Source: Chitinophaga sp. CB10 (GTDB taxonomy: Bacteria > Bacteroidota > Bacteroidia > Chitinophagales > Chitinophagaceae). Taken from it: a stretch of 64,000 nucleotides of DNA. The stretch covers positions 206,516 through 270,515 of the forward strand of contig MLAV02000009.1 in the NCBI GenBank assembly GCA_001870995.2, given 5' to 3'. The notes under the pieces were generated by a model that did not search any database, was not told the origin of the DNA, and worked only from the letters and a program-made list of their open reading frames with translations. Shown in pieces: positions 56,736 through 64,000 of the stretch. Each line of letters starts with the position of its first letter. Position 1 is the first letter of the stretch. A program made the position numbers and the translations under genes.

Positions 56736-57569
56736 ATGAAGAGAACATTAGCAATTTTGACAGGTTTACTGGGCATTGCCTTTACTGCCCGTAGTCAGTA
56801 TTATTACCAGGATATTGTGAATACCCAGCGGACGATCGCCACGATGGCGGTGCTGAAGGAGCAGCAGGTAGCGGCGCAGATGGTGCAGACGTTTGATCCG
56901 GGGATGCAGCCTGACAGGGATTTTAAGTGTATCCGGCTGGTGAGTCCGACGGGGCATCAGTTACGCGCTGTGACTAACAGCAGTGCTACGGGGTATGAGG
57001 TGCTGGTGAGTACGTTTTCATCGAAGGGGCTGCTGACGAAGACGGTGGACAGCACTGCGGCCAGCGTTACGATTACCCAGTACCGTTATGATGAGGGCGG
57101 CCGGCTGTTGCTGGTGAGCAGCAGTTCGCAGGCGACGAACAGTAAGTTGAAGTTTGAGGAGACGCGGAGTTATGTATATGATACTGCGGGCAGGCTGCAG
57201 CGGATGGTGCGGCGGAAGAGCGCTACCAACGATTCGCTGGTGGTGGCTTTCAGGACTGACAGCGCGGGGCATGTGATTGAGGAGCAGCCGGCGATGGGCA
57301 AGCGGACGTATTACAATTACGATGCGAATGGTCAGCTGACGGACATATACAGTTATAATGCAGTGAGAAAGCGTATGTTGCCGGACTATATGTTTGAATA
57401 CGAGGGGCGGTTGCTGAAGAAGATGACGGCTGTAAATGTGGCCAGTTCCGCCTATACGATCTGGGAATACAGTTATCTGCCGAGTGGGTTACCGGACCGT
57501 GAAAGTTGCTATGGCAAAGGAAAGGAGCTGTTAGGGATGGTGAAGTACAATTATGATTTTAATAAGTAA
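56736..57569 (+). CDS. Secreted YD-repeat-like protein
   Basis: A 277-residue exported protein (signal MKRTLAILTGLLGIAFTARSQ). The second half contains at least four degenerate YD-type (RHS-like) strands: YRYDEGGRLLLVSSS, YVYDTAGRLQRMVRR, YYNYDANGQLTDIYSY, YMFEYEGRLLKKMTAV. These form a short beta-structure; no toxin tip or RHS core is present. Small secreted proteins of this kind are frequent in Chitinophagaceae. It lies just upstream of the tRNA pair. Confidence 0.7.
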   Translation: MKRTLAILTGLLGIAFTARSQYYYQDIVNTQRTIATMAVLKEQQVAAQMVQTFDPGMQPDRDFKCIRLVSPTGHQLRAVTNSSATGYEVLVSTFSSKGLLTKTVDSTAASVTITQYRYDEGGRLLLVSSSSQATNSKLKFEETRSYVYDTAGRLQRMVRRKSATNDSLVVAFRTDSAGHVIEEQPAMGKRTYYNYDANGQLTDIYSYNAVRKRMLPDYMFEYEGRLLKKMTAVNVASSAYTIWEYSYLPSGLPDRESCYGKGKELLGMVKYNYDFNK

Positions 57570-57602
57570 TGCATAAAAATCTTTTAATCATTTGAAAAAA
57601 AA

Positions 57603-57632
57603 TTTGTAAATTCAAAAAGATTCCTATCTTTG
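57603..57632 (+). promoter_or_regulatory. Promoter of the tRNA-Gly/tRNA-Leu unit
   Basis: TTTG (57603-57606) and TATCTTTG (57625-57632) are separated by 18 bp. It lies 58 bp before the first tRNA. Confidence 0.8.
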
Positions 57633-57690
57633 CAATCCCAACGAAAAACGCCATGAGCGGGGGTTGAAGGGAAAAAGTTCTTTTAGAAAA

Positions 57691-57763
<73 letters not shown>

Positions 57764-57788
57764 CAAAATCCTGCAAGAAGGATTTGAT

Positions 57789-57874
57789 ACCCTGGTGGTG
57801 GAATTGGTAGACACGCGGGACTTAAAATCCCGTTCGCAGCAATGCGAGTGTGGGTTCAACTCCCATCTGGGGTA
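57789..57874 (+). tRNA. tRNA-Leu (TAA)
   Basis: An 86-nt class II tRNA. The acceptor ACCCTGG pairs with CTGGGGT (two G-T pairs), discriminator A. The anticodon loop CTTAAAA gives UAA. A long variable arm (CGTTCGCAGCAATGCGAG) is present and the T-arm is GTGGGTTCAACTCCCAT. The 3' end is partly duplicated downstream (57993-58009), which marks it as an integration target. Confidence 0.95.
57854..57870. repeat. tRNA-Leu 3' half-site (candidate att, left copy)
   Basis: GTTCAACTCCCATCTGG within the T-arm and acceptor stem is identical over 17 bp to 57993-58009. Flanking bases differ on both sides. Confidence 0.75.
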
Positions 57875-57878
57875 CTTT

Positions 57879-57925
57879 AAACCGTCGCAACTATTTGAAA
57901 GACAGTAGATTAGCGACGGTTTTTT
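57879..57925 (+). terminator. Terminator after tRNA-Leu
   Basis: AAACCGTCGC (57879-57888) pairs with GCGACGGTTT (57913-57922), followed by a T run. Confidence 0.8.
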
Positions 57926-57978
57926 TATGCCCGGATTTTTGGGTTTTCTCTCCTGATTTTAGCATATTGTTTTCATTT

Positions 57979-58632
57979 TTAGCTACTTACGCGTTCAACT
58001 CCCATCTGGTTCAAAGCCTCTGCTAGCCCAAATAAATTAAGGAAGAATAAATCCTGTCCTGCAAAGGAATAGCAATAATTCTTTCTGTCTTCCTCTTGAA
58101 TCTGCGAGAAGTCAGTCCAATCAGCTTTTGCGGTATCTTCAACTTTGCCACAGCAATGACATGAATGGTTAACAACTAATTCATCGTTTAGGCCTTCGAG
58201 TGATACTGTCATATCACATCCACAGTCAGAACATTTTTGCGCAGGCATGTCATACCGCCTTCCATCGGAATCCACTACTACTTTAGGTATATGATCCTTC
58301 AAACATTCGAAAACAAATAAGACCGGGTGATCTTCCGTATCAAAGATGTAAGTACAGAAACGCATTGGAAAGCAGCAAACCTCACACGTAACATGCTTAG
58401 GCACCTGAAACCGGTCAATGAGTAACTCCTTCATTTCATCTCCGTCGATCATTTCCTGTACTACCAGATGCTTCATATTACCTCTTTGAATTGCAATTGT
58501 TTTGTACAGATCGAATTCAAGATCACTACTATTGAATTCACCTGATATCCCCTGCAGCATGGTAATCGTATGACTATCATAGCAGTCAAGATAACTGCTG
58601 TCTGTCTTACGAAATTTTGCTTTTGCTTTCAT
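57979..58632 (-). CDS. Cysteine-rich protein, unrecognised, coupled to a recombinase fragment
   Basis: A 217-residue protein I do not recognise. It has thirteen cysteines grouped as CEVCC-x5-C (83-93), CSDCGC (134-139) and CHCC (158-161), spaced like two zinc-binding ribbons. The N-terminus is basic (MKAKAKFRKT). There is no signal peptide or membrane helix, so it is probably cytoplasmic and metal-binding. Its ATG overlaps the recombinase stop by 4 bp (ATGA), which implies translational coupling. The last codons include the duplicated tRNA 3' sequence, so the native C-terminus may have been replaced at the integration junction. Confidence 0.5.
   Translation of the reverse strand: MKAKAKFRKTDSSYLDCYDSHTITMLQGISGEFNSSDLEFDLYKTIAIQRGNMKHLVVQEMIDGDEMKELLIDRFQVPKHVTCEVCCFPMRFCTYIFDTEDHPVLFVFECLKDHIPKVVVDSDGRRYDMPAQKCSDCGCDMTVSLEGLNDELVVNHSCHCCGKVEDTAKADWTDFSQIQEEDRKNYCYSFAGQDLFFLNLFGLAEALNQMGVERVSS
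57993..58009. repeat. Second copy of tRNA-Leu 3' end (candidate att, island side)
   Basis: Direct 17-bp repeat of 57854-57870, 139 bp away. It is inside the 3' end of the cysteine-rich gene, encoding its QMGVE residues on the minus strand. Confidence 0.75.
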
Positions 58633-59039
58633 GCGAGAAGCAGTTTTATTCCACGTATCAGGAAACTACTGGGAGAAGAACTGTCCTGAGAAATTGGCTC
58701 GCTTACCGCCACCACACGAATTTTATACTTTTGATATAGTTCATCGATCTTTTGTAATGCCTTGATTAGTTCCCTGCTGAAGCGGTCTAACTCCACGACA
58801 ACCAGGTATTGGACCAGATCCTTATGTTTTTGGAGAAACTCCTCTAAAGCCTTCCAGTTGGGGCGATCAAAGGTGTCACTGCTCTCACCATCGTCGCGGA
58901 AGAAAGCGATAAGGGTTAGATTGTTTTGTTCACAGTAGCGCTTTATGGCTTGCTCTTGATATGTCAGGGAGTAGGTGGATTGGTCTTTGATACTGATGCG
59001 GGCGTAGCCGATAGCAATTGAATAGGAATTCGTTATCAT
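58629..59039 (-). CDS. Serine recombinase catalytic domain, truncated
   Basis: A 136-residue resolvase/invertase-type N-terminal domain: GYARISIKDQ with Arg14 and nucleophile Ser16, YQEQAIKRYCEQNNL, FRDDGESS, and VVVELDRFSRELIKAL. It stops at SSFLIRGIKLLLA, where full-length relatives continue into the long helix and a DNA-binding region. It therefore cannot bind its site in the normal way unless a partner supplies that function; the overlapping cysteine-rich protein might do so. It is otherwise a decayed fragment. The ATG at 59039 is used; the TTG at 59060 is unlikely. Confidence 0.75.
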   Translation of the reverse strand: MITNSYSIAIGYARISIKDQSTYSLTYQEQAIKRYCEQNNLTLIAFFRDDGESSDTFDRPNWKALEEFLQKHKDLVQYLVVVELDRFSRELIKALQKIDELYQKYKIRVVAVSEPISQDSSSPSSFLIRGIKLLLA

Positions 59040-59433
59040 GATTTTTATTTTTGGATTCAAACAGAACGACGCAAAACATTCTCATAAATGAATTTCTAAA
59101 CTCAATGTGATAAAACAGCATAATCAGTAGGCTTCACAGCGCACCATCGAAAATTAAATACAACCCAAGGGACTATGTGGCATATCGCAGATTAATATCA
59201 AACCATTAAACATATAATTAAAACACAATTCATTACGGTTAAAACCGCGGATAAGCTATAAAAGTTGATAATCTGATAAAAATTCGTTTAATTGCTTTAA
59301 AGGGTATCAACAAATCTAAATTATATCGATTTAACCCTTTAAAACTTATATTTTAGTTACTTAGGGCTATATCAATCTAAAGGTATCCCTACGCCCCGGC
59401 TTACGTTTTTGAATAAATAATTGGACCTCGCCT
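59040..59433. other. AT-rich divergent intergenic region with inverted repeat
   Basis: A 394-bp gap between the recombinase gene and the Argonaute gene. It must contain the Argonaute promoter; a weak TACGTTTT -7-like box lies at 59402-59409. The clearest structure is the inverted repeat at 59296-59343. No gene is apparent. Confidence 0.5.
59296..59343. repeat. Inverted repeat upstream of the Argonaute gene (possible operator)
   Basis: TTTAAAGGGT (59296-59305) has an exact inverted copy, ACCCTTTAAA (59334-59343), with a 28-bp spacer. It lies about 90 bp before the ATG at 59434. Confidence 0.5.
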
Positions 59434-62400
59434 ATGGAATATGAATTGCCTTATGACGCCTTCTTAAGGACTTTAAGACAAAATATAGATACAAGTCATG
59501 TTGTTCTCTTAGGAGCTGGTGCCTCCATAAGTTCAGGAATCCAGTCAGCTGCAGATTGCATCTGGGAATGGAAAAGGAATATCTTCCTGTCACATAATCC
59601 GCATCTTCCTAAAGAGTATAATGAATACAGAAGCGAATCTGTTCAACGAAGTATTCAAAAATGGCTCGATAATCAAGGGCGATTCCCTCAAGAGGGAGCG
59701 CCAGAAGAATACTCTTTCTATGCTCAAGAGGCTTATCCAATAGAAGACATCCGAAGAAAATACTTCCAAAATATTTGTCTTAACAAAGTTCCTCATACTG
59801 GATATCTTATTCTTAGCCTATTTGCTAAGTTCCAAATGGTAAAAAGTGTTTTTACCACAAATTTTGACGGGTTAGTGGAAAAAGCTGCCTATCTAACCAA
59901 TATTACTCCATTTCCAGTTTCCCTAGCGAACCCTCAGGAAATACACAGACCGGAAAGTAAAGACCATTTACTTACAGTTGCACTACATGGGGATTTTAAA
60001 TATGGCCCACTTAAAAATACAGCGCAGGAGCTTGACTGCCAACATGCAACATTCGCACAAGCCCTTACTGATCATCTAAAAAACAGGCATCTCATTGTAT
60101 GTGGTTATAGTGGCAGGGATAACGCATTGATGTCTGCATTAAGAATAGCTTATGAGTCACAGGGATCAGGCATGATATTTTGGTGCGGTTATGGTAGTCA
60201 AATCAACAATGATGTAAAAAGTTTAATCGACCATGCTCGATCACATGGACGTGCAGCCTATTATATTGCAACCGAGGGATTTGATACGACCATGTATCAT
60301 GCAGCATCAACCTGTTTCCGAGGAGATTCAATATTTGAACAAGCCCTAGAAAAAATAATACGAGATAATCCAGACGAAACAAGAGTAAATACTCCCTTTA
60401 CGATTCCCTCTACACAACAGCACCATCAATTACTAAAAAGCAATTTGTTTCCTATAGTATTTCCAACAGAGGTCTATCAGTTCAAAACTAACCACCAAAA
60501 TGAAAAAGACCTATGGGAATTCATTAAACTTAATGCTTCCAATGAAAATATTTTGTCAATACCATTGAACGGCATGGTCTACTGCTTTAGTACCGAAACA
60601 ATTATTCGACAAGTTTTCGGAGCAATTTTAGTAGGAAGTATTCAGAGGACACCAGTAACTTACAAGGAAGTCAAAAATGGTACTCAGCTCCGTAAGCTTT
60701 ATTTATCAGCTATCATTACGTCCATTTGTCGCCAATTCAATCTCCACACAGATGGAAGAACAATCGTTTACCTCCCACAACAGCCTCAAGAGAGAATCCA
60801 TGAAAATATAACTTATTACCAACATGATGGCTTTGAACTATCTCTGTTTTTCGATAAAAAAGCATTTGAAAATAAAGCATTTGCCTACCTAAGTGTAAAG
60901 CCAACCTTCTACTTGTCCACCGATGGGAAAGTCAACAAAGAGTTAAAATTTTCACTTGGCAAAGCATACCATCAGAAAATAATGGGTACAAAACCCAATG
61001 TAGGATTTAATAACCAATTAGACCGCTGGCGCAATATTGTTTTTCCTAATGGAAGGCCTTTTGTGTTTAAGTTTCCCCACGAGCAGGGATCACATTTCAG
61101 GTTTTCATTGAGTTCCAACACCATGCATGTTGCTATTGCAAATCAACAAGGTGGATATAACATAAGTTATCCCACCGACTTTGATATGCGTGCTATTCAA
61201 CATTATGGCATACAATACAAAGAGCCACTAATGCAATTCATGGATAAAACTACCAGTCAAGTAGAAACAGATTTTCACCCTATGCGAGGTCTTATTAAAC
61301 ATGGACCTTATGACTATTTGCTGAATGGCAACATGTTTACTGCCGAGGTAAATCTAGGTGTGGTTTGCCCCATTGGCTTTGAGGACCGACTGTCAAATTT
61401 CTTAAACCGTCTAAATGACACGATGCAAGCAGGTGGCCACAATCCTGATTATTTGATTGACTACCCTGGATTTAATGCAGCATATGGTGTACCACTTAAC
61501 ATTTCCAACCCTCAGACAGATTTATGGAAATCTATATCTGATCCGACAGGAAACGATATAATGAGTACCGCCAGAGATTTAGCAGAAAAGATAAAGAATG
61601 CTCTAAATCAATTCGATGGCATAAGTAAACAGCAAATTATTGTCATATTTATCCCTGAAAAATATGAACCATTTACACGCGTGGAATCCGAAACAGAAAT
61701 ATTTGATCTGCATGATTATATTAAAGCTTATGCTGCTCAAAAGCGTTTAGCCACACAATTTCTGCGGGAGGACACCTTCACTGATGCTCTATACTGTCAA
61801 GTGAATTGGTGGCTTTCGCTATCATTCTACGTCAAAAGCCAAAGAACTCCCTGGATTCTACATGGTTTAGCCCAGGAAACCGCCTTTGTAGGTATAGGAT
61901 ATAGCGTCAAGAAAAATGGGCAACGCAGCCACGTAGCATTAGGGTGTAGTCATATCTATAATTCTTTCGGACAGGGACTTAAATACCGATTAACGAAAGT
62001 TGAAGATTGTCATTTCGATAAAAAAAACAATCCATTTTTATCGTACTCAGAAGCGTACAAGTTCGGCAATACGATTAGGGAGCTTTTTCTAACCAATTCA
62101 GGGCAAATCCCCAAACGTGTTGTAGTTCATAAACGAACACGTTTTAAGGAAGAGGAAATAAAGGGCATCGTAGATAGTCTAAAAAAATCTGGAATCAATC
62201 AAGTTGATCTTGTTGAAATTAATTTTGAAGATCATGCTCGATTTATTCTTCAGAATGTTTACAACCAAAGCATTTCTGCTGGAAATTTCCCACTACGTCG
62301 GGGTTCCTGCTTTATACTTGACCGAACCTCAGCCCTACTTTGGACACATGGAGTAGCCCCTTCCGTAAAAGATGAATCAAGAAGAAGCTATTTCCTTGGT

Positions 62401-62625
62401 GGCAAAAGCATTCCTATTCCTCTTAAAATCATCAAACACTTTGGTTCAAGTAATATTGATTCGATTGCCACAGAAATACTGGGATTAACCAAAGTCAACT
62501 GGAACACTTTTGATATGTATGCAAAGCTGCCAGCAACACTTCAATCTTCAAATGAAATTGCACGAATAGGTTGGTTACTGAATAGATTTGAGGGTAATAC
62601 ATATGACTATCGTCATCTTATGTAA
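59434..62625 (+). CDS. Single-chain SIR2-APAZ-Argonaute (short pAgo defence effector)
   Basis: A 1063-residue protein. Residues 18-300 form a SIR2-type NAD-binding domain: LLGAGAS (25-31), TTNFDG (Asn143), ALHGD (His185), CGYSGRDN (223-230). Residues about 320-640 fit an APAZ (N-L1-L2-like) region. Residues about 640-1063 form MID and PIWI: FDLHDYIKAYAAQK with Lys764 and Gln775 as likely guide 5'-phosphate contacts, AFVGIGYSVKKNG, PKRVVVHKRTRF and LTKVNWNTFDMYAKLPATLQ. The first catalytic aspartate of slicing Argonautes is glycine here (Gly822), so it probably does not cut. Known SIR2-APAZ/pAgo systems (SPARSA) sense invading DNA by guide pairing and deplete NAD to stop infected cells. Fused forms like this are a recognised subclade. 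Confidence 0.87.
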   Translation: MEYELPYDAFLRTLRQNIDTSHVVLLGAGASISSGIQSAADCIWEWKRNIFLSHNPHLPKEYNEYRSESVQRSIQKWLDNQGRFPQEGAPEEYSFYAQEAYPIEDIRRKYFQNICLNKVPHTGYLILSLFAKFQMVKSVFTTNFDGLVEKAAYLTNITPFPVSLANPQEIHRPESKDHLLTVALHGDFKYGPLKNTAQELDCQHATFAQALTDHLKNRHLIVCGYSGRDNALMSALRIAYESQGSGMIFWCGYGSQINNDVKSLIDHARSHGRAAYYIATEGFDTTMYHAASTCFRGDSIFEQALEKIIRDNPDETRVNTPFTIPSTQQHHQLLKSNLFPIVFPTEVYQFKTNHQNEKDLWEFIKLNASNENILSIPLNGMVYCFSTETIIRQVFGAILVGSIQRTPVTYKEVKNGTQLRKLYLSAIITSICRQFNLHTDGRTIVYLPQQPQERIHENITYYQHDGFELSLFFDKKAFENKAFAYLSVKPTFYLSTDGKVNKELKFSLGKAYHQKIMGTKPNVGFNNQLDRWRNIVFPNGRPFVFKFPHEQGSHFRFSLSSNTMHVAIANQQGGYNISYPTDFDMRAIQHYGIQYKEPLMQFMDKTTSQVETDFHPMRGLIKHGPYDYLLNGNMFTAEVNLGVVCPIGFEDRLSNFLNRLNDTMQAGGHNPDYLIDYPGFNAAYGVPLNISNPQTDLWKSISDPTGNDIMSTARDLAEKIKNALNQFDGISKQQIIVIFIPEKYEPFTRVESETEIFDLHDYIKAYAAQKRLATQFLREDTFTDALYCQVNWWLSLSFYVKSQRTPWILHGLAQETAFVGIGYSVKKNGQRSHVALGCSHIYNSFGQGLKYRLTKVEDCHFDKKNNPFLSYSEAYKFGNTIRELFLTNSGQIPKRVVVHKRTRFKEEEIKGIVDSLKKSGINQVDLVEINFEDHARFILQNVYNQSISAGNFPLRRGSCFILDRTSALLWTHGVAPSVKDESRRSYFLGGKSIPIPLKIIKHFGSSNIDSIATEILGLTKVNWNTFDMYAKLPATLQSSNEIARIGWLLNRFEGNTYDYRHLM

Positions 62626-62713
62626 TTCGAAGTAACGCATTGAAATAAATACTATATCAACAGAGAAAAATTAATACCCTTCTCTATCCCTAATTCCGTT
62701 AAACAAGAATCTT

Positions 62714-63879
62714 ATGTTCGAAAAAGTACTAATTAGACCCAATTCCACAACGAGGCCTATTGATCTTGGTCAAATTCTGGAGAGTATGTTCTTTTATCAA
62801 AATACAACTGTACATGTTGGCCGTCCAGAAATCATCACCCTTTTGAATAAATTGAACAATGACACATTTGTCGAATTACTAAAAAGGCCTGAATTGAAAT
62901 TGGCATACCGACAAGATAGCCCAGGTGTGTTATCCGGAAATAAAGGGGAATTTGGAATATCTAATATCATGCATTCTGAATTAGATTTGGAAGAACAACT
63001 TTTCAAAATTGCACAAGAAACTACCAACGATAAAAATCGCAGTAAGGACTTTTCTAAGAAAGTATCAAATTTATTAGATATATACGAATCCCCTAAAGAT
63101 TTCAACAAAACCCTTCTGGAAGAACTTCAAAACAAAGATTATCGAAATGCCGTACTTCTCAGCACTATATCTAATAATTTCCCCAATCATGGCCTTCAGG
63201 TTACGAAAAAACAATCCAGTTTAAACCTGGTTGGCAATCATTCTTACTAGGATTACCCATGTATAACCTTGAAACAAACATCGATTTAGAAAAATATCAA
63301 ATCACAAAAGACCAAATATTTCTAAATGCCATAGTTGGAACATCAAATATACAAGCCGCTGCCCAATTACAGTCCGAAATAATTGTTCCTGACATCCAAG
63401 CTAGGATAATTAGAGAAAAAATTAATCCACTTGTTACGCAAACTAATTCTTCGTTAGAAAAAATTGAACATTTTAATGAATATATATATGAAGATACTGT
63501 CGACTTAAGGGAAGCTATTAACAATGGAGCCGACATAAATGATTTCTTCAAAGTGTTAGATGATGCTGCATCATATAAACATTGGTTAGAGGAATTACCT
63601 AACGATAAGAAGCTACTCAATGAATATATAAAAAGGAATAAAGACAATCAATGGTTTGGCAGTGCTAAAGCCAAAGGAATTCGTTTCTACTTATTTACAG
63701 GGATTGGTATTATCATCGACGCAATGACAGGGGGTGTTGCTGGAACCACTGCAGCGTTAGGACTTAGTACATTTGACAATTTCATACTTGATAATTTATC
63801 AAAAAAATGGCATCCAAGCCAATTTATTGAGAACAAGCTTATACCTGTAATAAAAGAAAGTACAAGAAAGTCAAGTTGA
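62714..63879 (+). pseudogene. Unrecognised Argonaute-linked gene split by a one-base frameshift
   Basis: As it stands this reads as two genes: 62714-63250 (178 aa) and 63259-63879 (206 aa). The frame of the second is open upstream from 63178 and reads PSGYEKTIQFKPGWQSFLLG just before its MYNLETN start, which looks like true coding sequence. The end of the first (NHGLQVTKKQSSLNLVG) does not. Adding one base at 63178-63184 (TTTCCCC) joins them into a 388-residue protein. It has an N-terminal helical domain (ILESMFFYQNTTVHVGRPEII) and ends in a Gly-rich hydrophobic hairpin (FYLFTGIGIIIDAMTGGVAG) before a KWHPSQFIENKL tail. I do not recognise the family. It lies 88 bp after the Argonaute gene, same strand. 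Confidence 0.7.
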
Positions 63880-63910
63880 TCTTGGGGCAATATGGATAGT
63901 TAATTTAAAG

Positions 63911-64000
63911 ATGACACTATCTCATAAACTGTGTAAATGATAAAAATCGGGGATTGTCTCCGATTTTTTAACTTTAACGGATATACAGTTTTATGAAGAC
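63911..64000 (+). mobile_element. Possible left end of an IS256-family insertion sequence
   Basis: GATGACACTATCTCATAAAC followed by TGTGTAAATG (63911-63940) has the look of an IS256-type terminal repeat (from memory: GAT...TC...ATAA.TGTGTAAA). A terminator follows at once, and an ATGAAGAC at the window edge could be the transposase start. Only the end is visible. Confidence 0.4.
63943..63970. terminator. Hairpin with flanking A/T runs
   Basis: AAAAATCGG (63943-63951) pairs with CCGATTTTT (63961-63969), with the inner GGA/TCT partly paired. It could terminate the Argonaute operon, or shield a transposase gene from outside transcription. Confidence 0.7.

Larger units (their letters stand above)
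57875..64000. mobile_element. Probable genomic island at tRNA-Leu (right boundary not in window)
   Basis: The base composition is visibly AT-richer than everything to its left. The segment starts beside a tRNA gene with a 17-bp duplication of its 3' end and holds a recombinase remnant, a defence-type Argonaute gene and a possible insertion-sequence end. The other boundary lies outside the window. A tyrosine integrase, the usual enzyme for tRNA targets, is not seen. Confidence 0.6.

Noticed and set aside
57993..58020. Third tRNA gene or tRNA fragment gene
   Set aside because: Only 17 bp of the tRNA 3' part are present; no acceptor, D or anticodon arm is near. It is better read as an att-like duplication.
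62662..62685. Terminator between the Argonaute gene and its neighbour
   Set aside because: The AGAGAA/TTCTCT hairpin has only six pairs, a 12-nt loop and no T run. Cotranscription remains plausible.
63259..63879. Independent 206-residue gene
   Set aside because: The frame shows coding sense upstream of its ATG, and joining with the previous frame needs only one base. A single broken gene explains the data better, although restart at this ATG is possible.

Overview
The window comes from a Bacteroidota genome, most likely a Chitinophaga-like member of the Chitinophagaceae. Supporting marks are a fused SecDF, promoters of the TTG/TAnnTTTG type, an S8 protease with a type IX secretion sorting tail, an S46 dipeptidyl-peptidase, DUF1080, DUF3667 and DUF3810 proteins, a B12-domain-less methylmalonyl-CoA mutase subunit, and a zinc-free ribosomal protein L32. 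Positions 1-57.9 kb are GC-balanced chromosomal backbone. Positions 58-64 kb are clearly AT-richer and carry accessory genes.

Left part (1-28.9 kb): yajC tail, coaE, an A-type Fe-S carrier without its C-terminal cysteines, secDF, a beta-lactamase-fold protein, a DUF4397 lipoprotein, an aspartate aminotransferase, an M23 peptidase, a methylmalonyl-CoA mutase large subunit, a methyltransferase, an S46 peptidase (DPP11-like by one key residue), an orphan LytS-type kinase, an M57-type metalloprotease, a T9SS-exported subtilase, lpdA, lolA, ftsK, a hydrolase whose nucleophile serine is glycine, DUF423-aroK-PPTase, and dcd.

Middle (28.9-57.9 kb): a degenerate 37-bp repeat cluster; a two-gene nucleic-acid repair operon (RNA ligase plus HD-Pnk end-healing enzyme) with a strong Shine-Dalgarno sequence inside the ligase gene; DUF885 and DUF1080 proteins; YggS and a TlpA-like lipoprotein; hexanucleotide repeats; acyl-CoA dehydrogenase; an arginase-family enzyme; DUF3810; a fructosamine kinase; a six-domain hybrid kinase; the yceD-rpmF-plsX operon; an NtrY-like kinase with mazG; tex; an enoyl-CoA hydratase operon; a YD-repeat protein; and tRNA-Gly and tRNA-Leu.

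Right part (57.9-64 kb): a probable genomic island beside tRNA-Leu(UAA). A 17-bp copy of the tRNA 3' end recurs 139 bp downstream. A truncated serine recombinase and a cysteine-rich protein (4-bp overlap) are followed by a 1063-residue SIR2-APAZ-MID-PIWI protein, that is, a single-chain short prokaryotic Argonaute defence effector. Directly downstream is an unrecognised protein of about 388 residues whose reading frame is broken by one missing base near 63178-63184, so that it appears as two smaller genes. The window ends in what looks like the left end of an IS256-type insertion sequence. The Argonaute family is known. Its unrecognised, frameshifted neighbour is the best candidate for something undescribed.
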